Shown here one piece after another: positions 26,401 through 37,432 of a stretch of DNA of 64,000 nucleotides (its first letter is position 1; every line of letters begins with the position of its first letter). Origin of the DNA: Cyanoderma ruficeps (lineage: Eukaryota > Chordata > Aves > Passeriformes > Timaliidae); contig VZDJ01000301.1 in NCBI GenBank assembly GCA_008694505.1, forward strand, positions 7,858,063 to 7,922,062. The letters run 5' to 3'. The translations under genes and the position numbers were made by a program. The notes under the pieces were generated by a model. That model was not told the origin of the DNA, did no database searches, and saw only the letters and a list, made by a program, of their open reading frames with translations.

Positions 26401-28000
26401 TGTGAACTGTGTGTCTTGCTGTCCCCTAACTCTGTCAAACCTGACACATCAGTAATATGTTTAGCCCTGTAAACGTCTTTCCATTGTGCTCATCACGCTG
26501 TTATGGCAATTGCTTCTTAGGTGACTTTCATTCCTTGCCAAAGCGTAAAACACCCCATGATGCATGAAATGTGGGATTTGCATTCCCATTTGAAGCCTCA
26601 GATTCAAAAGTATGTTGGTGACTGGTTCCTCGAGGGCCTGCGTACGTCAGTGCAGGGTTCTGCAAGGCTTGGCAGAATGGTGGGGGGGGTAGTGGCAATG
26701 CTGATCGTGTGGAAGAGTGGAGAAACGATGGATTTTAGTTCATTTTAGGAGAAGGTGGCAATTGGTTTCCCTGGATGTGGGTGGCTGAGTTCTTGCAGCA
26801 GCACCAGCTCTTTGCTTTAGCTAAGCAGGGCACATGGTTAAATTAGTTCTTCCCTCCTGGCTCCCTCCCTTTTGCACTCCTGGAGAGCAAAACCCTTTGC
26901 CTTGTCTCCCTGCTGGTGTGCCACTGAGGGGATGTGGCTTTGGCACTATTCCTGTCCCCATGCTGAGGCTGGTACCTCCCCTGTGCTCCTGTTCTCCCCA
27001 GGCTAAGGCAGGAAGTGTCCCCTGTTGGCTTCTGCAAGGTGCATAATTTTCTCTCATTTTCTCCAACTCCTCTACAATCCTTTTACCCTGTGGTATTTAT
27101 ACTTCATGTAGATAAAGGAAAAGGGTTGTGTCGTCCTATACCTGTATGTTAAGTAACTGCACAAGTTTCATTATATTGTTGGGAAGCGAGAAAAGTTTCA
27201 GGGCTTTGGCTAAATCCATCATTTGGACTCCTGCACAAAGTTTTCTGTAAACTCTTCCTGTTTATAACAGGTGAGGATCTGACTCCTTTCTTTTGCTTTC
27301 AGTTTGGCACAGCTATTAACTCTAAACTCCATTTGCTGTTTCTGCTAGGAAGAGCAGGGGGAGGAAGGAAACTTTGAGCAAAAACTCCAACTTCTACATT
27401 TATGAGAGTGATTTTAATAACTTTGGGTTACCCATGCTAATCCTTTAACAGGAAGGGGGTCTGAGAACTGACCCAACCTCCTCTCCTTTCATTCGATCCC
27501 AAAACACCTGCAACTCTCAGCAGAGTAATCTATGAATCACTGTGTCTGTCGTCTACTTATTGTCTTGTCTAGTGCACTCCACGGTGGAACTAATCAACAG
27601 CCCTGAATGAAGCATTGCTCCTGAGCTGAATTCCTTAAAGCTCCTGAAGTATTCAGCAAGGAGGAGAAATCTTTTAGTATGATTTGCTCCACATTCCAAA
27701 TTCATTTATAGAAAGAGAATAGATGATTAACAACGGGTCGAGAGACACAGATTTAGCACTGCTTTGCCCTGACCTGCCCTGAGTTACTCCTTCCACTTCC
27801 CAGGCTGCTCTAATAAGATGGGTTCAAGGATTGGGATGGCAAAAGCTGCTTGAATCCTCTGCACCCAGCTGTCTTAATTTGGTTTATTTGCCTTAATGAA
27901 GAAATCTGGTTCCTTAATCACAGGTGAACGGAAAAGGTCACTTGCCACTCTGACAAATGGGTTTACCCTGAGCTGTTTGTGTGGGGCTCTCAGATAGTGT
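20463..28000. other. Noncoding stretch, no gene recognised
   Basis: No interspersed repeat of clear identity is visible. T-rich or A-rich runs occur at about 22482-22493, 23855-23870 and 26170-26220, and a GAAA run at 25918-25960. GAATATCAGA (23022-23031) and TCTGATATTC (23055-23064) form a 10-bp inverted repeat that chance can explain. Open frames at 24371-24826 and 25362-26046 reach 150-170 codons but overlap frames on both strands and show no domain I recognise. Confidence 0.5.
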
Positions 28001-31000
28001 GTCCTCCCCCTTTTGTGCCCTGCCACGAAATGCCACCGTCTCCGCGGCACCTCCTGTTGCGGCCATTACCTGTGGTGCCTGGGCTGCCTGCCAAGGAGCA
28101 CCCTCGGTAGCAACAAAAGCATAATCATTTCCAGTTGGAAAAGGCTGAGCTGTAGTAATTTTCCTCTTTGAAAGCTGCAGCAGCAGCCGGGCTCGGGTTA
28201 AGCAGGAGGACGCTCGGTCCCGGGACACAGCACAATGAGGGTATGAGATTTGGCTGCAGCAGCCATTTGGGGAGAGACTGTGAGGTCCCCAAACATTCTT
28301 CATCCTCGCCTTGTGGTGTGCAGCTGACCTTGGCAGAGGGGTGCCCAGGGGCATCTTGCAATCACCTCTCTTTTGGCCAGGTGTGGATAGGAAATGCTAA
28401 AAAAATGGGTGCAAAAGAAGGGATTCACATTTCCTAAGTGAACAGCTGGTCTGCAGAGGAGTTCAGAAGAGTGAGAGGTGTAAAAAGGACACCCTGAATC
28501 TCCCAGGACTGGGCAGCAGCACACTTTGAGGGTGTGTTGCGGGCCCTTTCCCAAGTACTGCAAGCCTTGGGCTCACTGACCCTTGCTGTTGACTTTGGTA
28601 ATAAACTGTAGCAATAAAGCCATGCCTCCATCCCAATGGACCTCCTGGAAAAAGCCAGCTGAGCAGACTCACACAGCCCTGGCTAGTGGCTTACTCCAGG
28701 AAATCCTTCTGCTGGTACAAAAGAGAAACCATTCCAGAAAGCAGCTCAGGAGCTGTGTATGTACGTGCAGGAAAATCATTGTTTCTTTCAGGTAGAGCTG
28801 AAAACCTCTCGATGTGTGTAGAAGACAGAGAGCACTTGGAGCACATTCACAGTGATGTATGGTTGTCACCACGTGTGAGCTTTGTGGACGTGTGGACTGT
28901 GGAAAATAAAACTTTTGAGGAATGGCCCCGGAGCTTTGCAGAAATGTTGCCCATGTGGAGTGGTGTTCGATGTCAGCTGAAGATGAAGCTCTTCTCCAGG
29001 TTCTGGGTGCTCACAGACAGCCTCACTGGCAGCCTGCTGGGGTCACATAAAAAATGAGATGGGTCAAATCCCAGATGTGCTGACTGAGTGTTGAGATGCA
29101 CCGATGTTCACTTTGCTGGAAAAAGTGATGTCTCTTTTACTTCACACTTCTGTTTTGAACCGAAAAGCGAGGCGGGAGTTAGTCCAAAACAGAGCTTTCC
29201 AATTTTACTTGGCATTTCAGTTCTGCTATTTCTGAGTAATAGTCAGAAAGATAAAGCTCTCTCTTGCAGGAACGTCCTTGGACGTGTTAAAATAAAGCAG
29301 ACAGGTGACTGGCAGGAAGTGAGGGCGGCTGCTCCCACACAGATGCGGACGACTAAATAAGTTTTGAGATCATCGTTCCTGTTCAGGTCTTTTCCTTTGA
29401 TTCTTCAGATTATTTTTATGTCAGAGGCAAATAAGAAACAAAGACAAATATGCAAAATGATGAGCTGGAGCTTATCGGGGCAGGAAAATAAGCCATTCAC
29501 GCCACTTCCCGGTTTGCCATGAAAGGCAAAATCATTCACAGTGGTGAATCATGGCAGCTCGAGCTGCCTGAAATTGCTGCCTTCTGCAGTTAGATTGCTG
29601 CTGGCATGCACGGACTAAACAAAGATGTTAGTTCAGTTCATTTAAAAGAGCACGTTTTCTTTAGCTTTGATTTCACCTGTGCGTTTGTAGTGCCAGTGGA
29701 TGGTCTGATTTTCTGACAGATGATATTTAATAGCGTTTGTGTGTTTCCTTTGGGGAGCTATGTAGTTTTAAAGAAAAAAAAAAAATCAGAGATGATAGAG
29801 AAGTGCACTCACTTCTATCTCCAAGAGACAAAACCACACGGAGAGGTATGTTTTGTATCTCTTCAACGACCAAAACTGATGCTGGAGAAAGTGCCTGATT
29901 CTTCTTGCCGATACAAACATGGATTTTGGAAAGGAATCTGCTCCTTCTGCCTTCTGAGTGAAGGCATTAATTCATCCAAGTTTTCTATGAGAATCTCTTG
30001 TGCATGGACTTTCAGAGTCAGCCAGGTACCTGTAACTTTTAGAGATATTAAAGTTACTGTTACTTCTCTAGAATGTATTTTTTGGCAGGTCTTGTTCCTT
30101 CCCAGGTGGTGGTGGCAGGAGATAGGTGGTTCATTACAACAAAAGTATAGCTGCTGAAATTAGGCTTTTGCCTGAGCTAGGTGGGAGAAAGCCTTTTGGA
30201 GCCCAAATTTAATAGCAAATAGGCACTTCTCCAGCATGGCATTTCCTGCCCTTCTGGCTCCTCCTGGTCATGTTATTCCTTAGAGTTTCATACCTTTCTC
30301 TGGCTGCCAGGGAGCAGAACTTGTTCCCTGCAACCCAAACAGAATTTTCTCACTTTGTTCTACCAAATCTAACCTGCACGTTAACACGGGCAAATCATCT
30401 GACAAGACCATCTGCTGTGATGTGTCCCTGTGCCAAAGCTTTCCATTCCTTGCAGTTCACAGGCTGTCGAGGTGGGATTTGTCTGCTGTAGGTGTCTATG
30501 AGCATGCCCACCTCTGAGCAGATGGTTCAGATTTCCTTTGTGCTTGACAGGATGGCATTTCACCTCAAACTGGGCATCTAAACTCAGTCCTCTAAGAGTC
30601 TCTGCCAGGGAGAGGTTTCTGCAGCCTGTGTGAAGCTGGTGTGGATGTTGTAAACCTCCAGACTCGGTGGTGGTGGATCCTGGCGTAGGATGTGTGCAGA
30701 CAGCAGAGGGTGCTGGAGTTTTTTCCCTTTCAGTGCACCTCCAAGGGTGAGGGATCATTATAAGCTAAAATCAATTGGCTCTTACCCTGATTGCTGAACC
30801 CACAGAAGCCAGGCAGGTGCAGCAAGAGAGGAGGTACTGAACTTGAATTAAATGGACACTGTCACCTTCAAATCACACCTCTGCCAGAACTTCTGTACCT
30901 ATCAAACCAGTAAGTGAAAACGGAGATTATCAGATTTTAATTTTGAATGACTTTTTAGCTAAGATTTTCCTCTCTTAAACATTTTTAGAACCTCTTTTTC

Positions 31001-32540
31001 CCCCAGGAAATTGAAAACAAAAGCCTCTAAAGTTCTTTATTTCAGAGACATGAGTCCAGAAAATTTTGTTCTGCCAGAAGTACAACTTGCAGACATCATC
31101 AGCCTCCAGCAAGTTGCCAATATATAGACTTTTATAGAGTAACAATGCTGTCAGCTGGCACCTTACAGCAGCGTCCAGATCTGTACAACTAAAAAGGTTC
31201 ACCCAGGACTGCCAGTCCTGTGGGCCAGGGCTGTAGGAAGGGTTGCCCTGTAAATGTCAGTAGTAAGCCTTTTAAAAGCAGGATTTGAAAGAAGCAAGGG
31301 TAGCAAACCAGGCTTGCCAGGCTGTAAGGCTGGAATAACTCCCTTAAGCTCAATAGATCTTAAGCCACTTAAAATTATCAGAGCCAAGTTTTCCCCATCA
31401 GGACATGGATACACTGGTTCGTTGCAGAATAAGCCTGAAATTCAGACTTGTTCCTCAGGTCCAGCTGTGGGTGAGGGGCTTGAGGGTTGTGTCATGTGTG
31501 CTGGGGTTGGTGGTGGTGCTCACGGCAGGGAATGGAAGCAGGTGTAGGGCAGTGGCTGCTTCACCTTCCAGTTAATGCATCCTTACATCCATCCCTGCTT
31601 AAAAGTGCAAATTTCACACCCCGGGTTCCAAGTCCAACTGATGTCATAGTCAGAATTAAAACTTGGGAGTGACTGGCTCCTGGCCTATTTATTAATCTAT
31701 TAAATCACACAGTCTCTCTCCTGCTAACTCTCTCTGGTTACTGGGATTGCTTGGCAGCAGCAAGCCCAGCCCAGTGTCCACTGCTGGCTCTGTTACCACT
31801 CCAGCTTTCTTGCCAGCTCAAGGGCATCCAGTCAACAAATGTCTTATTTTTGGATTCTCCCATTCTCCCGAGACCATTGCTATGAGGAATGACCTCCCTT
31901 ACCTCATTCACCTTGTTTGCTGTTCCTGACCCAGAGAGTGCTGTGGCTGTTGCATGAGTCAATTGTCCCATGGAGGAGAGGTCTCACTGTGATGTTTTCC
32001 TTAGCATTTCAACCAGAGCTGTGGCTGGCATCCGCAGGACGGTGCAGATGAGCATGGAAAAGTCTGCATTTTAGTCATGTTAAAGCTATGGCTAAGCTAA
32101 CAAAAGTCAGGAAATCCAAACTGCAGATTGACAGGTTGTCTTTGGACTGCCCATGGGATTGCAGCAGACCCGAGATGGGGCACTGCAGCCCAGGGGAGGT
32201 GCTTCACTGCACAGTGTGCTGAGGGTGGTGGAAGAGCAGCTACAAACCCTTAGACCCACGATGGGTTCATTTCTCTTCTTTTAAGCAGCTAATTTTTTTT
32301 TTTTAATTTTTTTTTTGGTCGTTTGCAAAAAAGTCATTGTGCAAAGGTATGTTGGCTTCCTTGCATTGAAGTGAAAGTCTTATTTTTGCATGTGAACATC
32401 AGGGTGGTTTCTCCACCTCTGCAGGACATGTCCATGGTTGGCTGTGGCTCACGGGCCCCTTTGCAACAAACAGAATCCCCTTCCCATTTTCAGTGTGCCA
32501 TTTCCCAGTTGTCTTTTTCTGTAGCCAACATCACTTCTCA
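28000..32540. other. Noncoding stretch, no gene recognised
   Basis: Composition rises modestly in GC around 28010-28300, with some CpG, but falls short of an island. Nothing resembles a tRNA, an rRNA, a splice-bounded exon with a known domain, or a transposon. T-rich runs occur at 32290-32320. Confidence 0.5.
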
Positions 32541-32541
32541 G

Positions 32542-32581
32542 TTTTGATATTTTTTATTAACTTTTGATATTTTTTATTAAC
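32542..32581 (+). repeat. Perfect tandem duplication of a 20-bp unit
   Basis: TTTTGATATTTTTTATTAAC is present twice head to tail (32542-32561 and 32562-32581) with no mismatch. Identity suggests a recent duplication, possibly polymorphic between individuals. Confidence 0.95.
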
Positions 32582-32984
32582 TTTTTTCCCCCCTTATGTA
32601 TTTAAAAATGAGAGCCATCTTTAGGAAATGCACTATGGGAATCCAAAATCTTCCATTTTGCCTACAATACAAAGGTTATGAAAAGTAGTGAGAACTCACA
32701 GATTCCTATGCTAAACTATGGGGGTTTATTTTAATGAGTAACTGGAAAGCCTCACCTGTGTTTCCTAATAGAACTGGTAAAATTATTCAGATCAAGTTAA
32801 TTTTCATCATTAAAAAAAATCGGGTTCTGTTGCACAATTTAATCCTTTAAAAACTTCTTGCTTCTCCCATTATCGGTATAAATGTGTCATTTGAATTTTG
32901 TAGAAGAAATTTCAGTGTTGCAACATTCGGTGTTTACAGCTTTCACTAAGCAGGCTCACCCAATTTTGGTGCGCGCTATTTGAT

Positions 32985-33016
32985 GAAAAAAAAAAGAAAA
33001 AAAAAAGAAAAGAAGA
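32985..33016 (+). repeat. A-rich run beside a CpG island
   Basis: Ten-base A runs separated by single G bases directly precede the CpG-rich segment. It could be simple slippage DNA or the tail of a decayed retroposon, but no retroposon body is recognisable upstream. Confidence 0.8.
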
Positions 33017-33020
33017 ATGT

Positions 33021-33310
33021 CGCTTAAACATAGGATGGGATTTTGCAGCCCGATAAGCAGCAGCAATCCCAACTCGAGTATTCCCGGCTCTCCGCCGGGC
33101 CCGCCGCTATCTCCCGGGGCGGCCGGGAGTTACAATCGCCCGGCAACTTCCTCCTCCCTCCTTGCGAGGAGAGGATGGGAATTCGCTGGAGGCTTTTATC
33201 AGCAATATGCATCTGCCCCCAGTCTCACTCGGCGGCTCTCGCCAAGCAGTGGGAAAAGCCGGGCCAAGGCGTAATCTGCTCCCAGCTTGCTTCCTGCCGC
33301 CGTGCCCCAG
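33021..33310. promoter_or_regulatory. Small CpG island, possible promoter or enhancer
   Basis: I count at least 20 CpG in about 285 bp, dense between 33073 and 33145 where CCGCCGGG and CCGCCG clusters occur. GC content is clearly above its flanks. GATAA cores lie at 33052-33056 and, on the other strand, 33196-33200, and an ATGCAT core lies near 33208. Unmethylated CpG islands mark vertebrate promoters and some distal elements. An open frame on the plus strand (33043-33594, 183 codons) starts in the island, but its product is unfamiliar and rich in serine, proline and arginine, so I do not call it a gene. Confidence 0.4.
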
Positions 33311-36300
33311 GGATGGAGGAAGCAGACAAGTGGCCCTGCGTGCTCTCTCCTTGCCAGGCCCGAAAGTTCAAGAGGCTCCGGGAGACAGAGGAGAGTTTCT
33401 TGCTGTCTTTTTCCAGGGTTATTTCGTGTTCGATGCTGGAATGTAGCGAAAGGCTTGTAAAGATGAGACAAAACCCAGAGGAGCCTTGTGGCTTCGAGCT
33501 CTTTGGACACCTGCTGAGTGAATTTTTGGCTGCTCGCTCTGTGCAGTCTGAGGTGATATTAAGGTGCCATCTGAAGAGTCTTCCAGTCGGGTGAGGTGTC
33601 ATCTTCAGGTTTCAGTTTGTGCTCCTGCTCCATCTGTAGTTTGAGCGCACCTGGGCCCACCGCTTGATTTATTTCTTTGCCTGTTTGAAAAAAAAAACTT
33701 TTGCATCAAGAATTCCTCTTGTGTCTACAAAATTTTGATGAAGTGTGAGGTGGAAGAGATTTTTCTGCTCCTGTTGCATGTAATTTAAGTAAGTTTGGTT
33801 GGAGCTTCTGGATAAGAAAGACTGATGGATAAGGCCAGAGGGTGAGCACAGGGAGCGTGCTGGGCGAAACGTGCAGGAAACCAGCAGCAAAATGCAGAGC
33901 AGAAGCTGTGCAAAGGATCACAAGTCCTCCAGACATAGACAAAGGCTGCCTTTTCACTATTTACCTGCACACACTGGTGCAGCAGGGTCTTTATCCCCAA
34001 ATAAAGCCATGGGGTGAGACCCTGGTAAAAACAGTAGGAACGTGTTCTCTCACCTTTGCTGGTGTAGGAGTGGGAGAAAACTCTGCTTGAGCCAGAAAAG
34101 CCATGTTTGCTCAGAACTAGACATTTGAACTAGGACTAGACATTTGTTTTTCTGTTTTTTTGAAATAATTTTTCTTCTCCAAACAACGTAATTGGTGAAA
34201 AATCTTGTTTCCATTTAAATCAAAGGAGTTTTGTCATGGACTTTTATGGTGCCAGGATTTCCCACTATATATTTTTTTAGCACCTGAGCTTAGGTAGGGT
34301 TCAGGAGAACACATCTGCCATTAGAAGGTTGCTCCCAGCCTTCCTGTGTTGTATCAAGGTCTGGAGTTAACAGGGCAGTCCCAAAGCGTGGCACAGAATG
34401 CGTTTCTGCACTAAATACACCCACATTATCTTACATCCCGAGCAGCCCAGATTGTCAGTAGACAATTATGGGTTTTGCTGGGTTTATTTTGATTGGCCTG
34501 CTCTCAGTTTTCCATAGTGGTACTCTATTTGTAAAAACAGATCATTAATGATAACAACAGATGACATGTGTCTGAAATATGGGGTGGACGAGGGGAGTTA
34601 GTTTTTCTTCCTATTTTTTTTTTTTTCCTGAGTGTCTGCACTTTGACAGCGCATTTGCCAGGCTGTCACTTGCTTGAGAGATCCCCAAGATTAGGACCTC
34701 ATTGTGTGAATGTTTTCACAGCACTTGTTGCTGTAAAGAATCTTCACACTTTGGTGGATGAAATCTGGACTCCTAGACACAAACTGTTAAGAAGCAATCA
34801 TAACAATTAGCTAATGTGTCAACAATTAGCACTTTCCATCAACTGGCATTGAGTGGAACCTTCTTCTTATCCATACGCAGACAAAAATGCAATGATGTAG
34901 TAAAGAAAAGCAGTGAAGTTGGCTGCTCTCATCCCTTGCTGTAGCCAGCAAGCTCCCATGGGCATTGTTTACAATGATTATTCTTCCATTATGATGTTAT
35001 TGCACAGGTCAGGGGTGGTAGCTAGACTGAAAATAAGCGCTTCCAACCCCCCTCCTTTTTTTTTTTTTTTCCCCTTTAAACTTTTGGCTGCTTTTACAAA
35101 AGTACAACAGAAACAACTGCTGTGAAAAGGTCAGCCAGTAACAGTGCTTTAGTGTTTAACTGGTAAATATTTCAAAATAGTATTTCTAATATTTTACCAT
35201 TTGGAAGTTTTTCAACGCATCTCCAGCCCAGTGCGACTCAATCATTGTAAGATTTCCACAGCCACCACTGGGATTTCTTTACAATGGGCACATTATAATC
35301 TGTTACTGCATCTACCACCAGTTGGTCAGAATTTGTTTTAATATCTTTTTATATGGCACGTTACTGGCAGTAATATAAAAAGCATGGTTTTCTCAAGTGT
35401 TTTACATATCTCCATATGTAAGCACTGAAGAGAACTGAAGGTGGGTCTCCTCTTAACCATACAGTAGCTTCTGAGGGGGCAATACATGGAACTGGACAGA
35501 AGATCAATGTCTTCTCCAAGGAAATGTGTTTTGGGAATGCCTCCTGTAACATGTGGCATTTGTATCAGGCTGCTGTGAGACAAACCCGGAGCGGTGCAGC
35601 ATCAGTGAGAGTTTCTCTGCTGAATTGTGGAGCAGGAGCCAAAGTGAAACCACGTTAAAAAAGTAACACTCTGCTTGACTGCAAGCCAGAGCGACTGATT
35701 TAAAACAGGGCATGGTGCTGGAGCACAGCCTCGTCTGGTGCAGCACCCCGGGAGCCACGGTCAGGCCATGTGTGCACATTTAGGGATGGTTTGACAGCTC
35801 CATAAAGAAGGTGTGTTAATCTGAACAAAGGGGTGGTGGTGAGGATACAAACAAAAACAACAGTAATCAAAGTTGACTGATTTCTTCAAGTTCAGCCTGT
35901 GCTGTAACAAGGGAAAAGGACAAGCGTGCTGTTTAGGGGGGGGACACACCATCTGCCCAGCACTTCCCAAATCTCCCTGAGACTCGTTTTTGGGTGCAAA
36001 CCTAAGACCTGAACATACCTTGCTTGCCTCCTTTTAAACCCAGTTCTTCCCTGTCCCCTCCTTCCAGCCTGGGACATTGTGATACTAAATAAATGTTTGA
36101 GATTGTTGGAGTGGCAGGGAGTGAGGGGGGGGGTATAATTACACTGAGGATTATTAATATGGGAAATATGGTCAATAAATGTGAGAGGGTTTGAGTAATG
36201 CAGGAACATTCTTCACAAATTCTTTAGTAACAGAGTAGGCAGAGTGCCACAGACAAAGAAAATCCTCTGAATTGCAAGTGTGTTCTTATGGCTTCTGCCA

Positions 36301-36330
36301 AGACGATGACAAAACCCCTCCTTTCTTCCC
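33311..36330. other. Noncoding stretch, no gene recognised
   Basis: The stretch downstream of the CpG island has T runs (34615-34626, 35057-35073) and a short repeated phrase ACTAGACATTTG at about 34117 and 34136. No gene or named repeat is visible. The segment 35200-35340 is evenly composed and repeat-free but carries no clear motif. Confidence 0.5.
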
Positions 36331-36336
36331 GCATTA

Positions 36337-36542
36337 GGGCTCCTATTCACCCATACACTTAAGCATGTTTTTAAATTCCGTTGACATTTGAAAGCACTGT
36401 TGACTTTAATAGGACTTAAGCACCTGTTCATGGTTAATTGTGTACTTTCAGGACTTTTCTCGAAGGAAAAAAAAAAAAAGGATAGTCTTAGGCATGTGCT
36501 TAAAGTTAAGCAGGTGCTTAAGTGCTTTGTGAAGCTGAGGCC
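36337..36542. mobile_element. Ancient miniature inverted-repeat transposon (MITE), 206 bp
   Basis: The left end reads GGGCTCCTATTCACCCATAC, then ACTTAAGCATG. The reverse complement of the right end reads GGCCTCAGCTTCACAAAGC, then ACTTAAGCACC, so the element has imperfect terminal inverted repeats of about 40 bp. The interior holds a second palindromic phrase (GACTTTAATAGGACTTAAGC). TTA flanks it on both sides (36334-36336 and 36543-36545), like the three-base target duplications of PIF/Harbinger transposons. The sequence resembles a repeat widespread in turtles, crocodilians and birds. There is no transposase, so it was nonautonomous. It is old and immobile. The Harbinger assignment is inference. 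Confidence 0.65.
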
Positions 36543-37254
36543 TTAGAACTGAGTCTAATCCTCCCTGGAGTCTGGGGATGGCCCTTCCCTGTGTGCCTGG
36601 TGCACGGAAACAAGTTCTTTAAGTGATAAAATAAATACATGAGAAATATCTAAAAGAATTTTTTTTTTCAACAGCCAACCAGTGGTGGCTGTCAGCTGCT
36701 GATGCCTGAATTATAAAATGAATTTGTAACCAGACTAAATGTACTATACCAAAACCTCTTCCAAAATCATTTACGGCTATGGGTGCAGATGATTTTACTG
36801 GGTAACTCTAATTATACCCTGACAAAAGCTTGCCTTTTCATTAATACAAAGGTTACCTCCAGCCAATGCAGAGCTTCATCCCCCAAGTGAAGCAGGACTG
36901 ATTGCCCTTGGGTAAGATGGGAGAGGGAAAATATTTTTTTTTCTCTGAGGAAGGACTGTTTTGGTGTAGGCAGGGATTGGTGGTTTAGAAAACCATCAAT
37001 CACAATGTCAGATGTGTCTTTCCTGCCTCTTAGCCTGGAATTAGGCAAATAGCTTTTGGGTGATTTTGGGATTACAATGTCTTTTCTTGAGAGCTGCCCT
37101 GGATGTTTCTTCATCTCCACTCGTCTGGGAGAAGACAAGGCTGCTGTTCTTTCTTTGATTCGTGTTATGAATTCCATCCCATCAGAGACTGTCCTGCTGG
37201 AAGGTGATGAGTAATTCTCAGTGATGCACCATGCCAGGGCAAATCCAAAAACCC

Positions 37255-37326
37255 CAGTGCCTTGGGGAGGGAGCAGGTCCTGCAGCAGTGCCTTGGGGAG
37301 TGAGCAGGTCCTGCAGCAGTGCCTTG
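37255..37326 (+). repeat. Tandem repeat, 31-bp unit, about 2.3 copies
   Basis: A unit starting CAGTGCCTTGGGGAG and ending GTCCTGCAG occurs at 37255-37285 and 37286-37316, followed by a partial third copy to 37326. The two full copies differ by one base (GGGAGC versus GTGAGC). High identity suggests a recent minisatellite-like expansion. Confidence 0.9.
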
Positions 37327-37411
37327 ACCCTGAGTCTGGCCATATTTGGTGGTTTTCTCAAAGCCCCATTTCCTTCAGTGCTCTGAGTAAGTGACAATGA
37401 TGTCTTCTGTT

Positions 37412-37432
37412 AAAAAAAAAAAAAAAAAAAAA
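37412..37432 (+). repeat. Poly-A run of 21
   Basis: Twenty-one consecutive A follow TGTCTTCTGTT. No retroposon body or target duplication is recognisable upstream, so simple slippage is the plain reading. Confidence 0.95.

Noticed and set aside
33043..33594. 183-codon open frame starting in the CpG island
   Set aside because: It could be a first exon, but I saw no recognisable protein and no confirmed splice site, so only the island is annotated.
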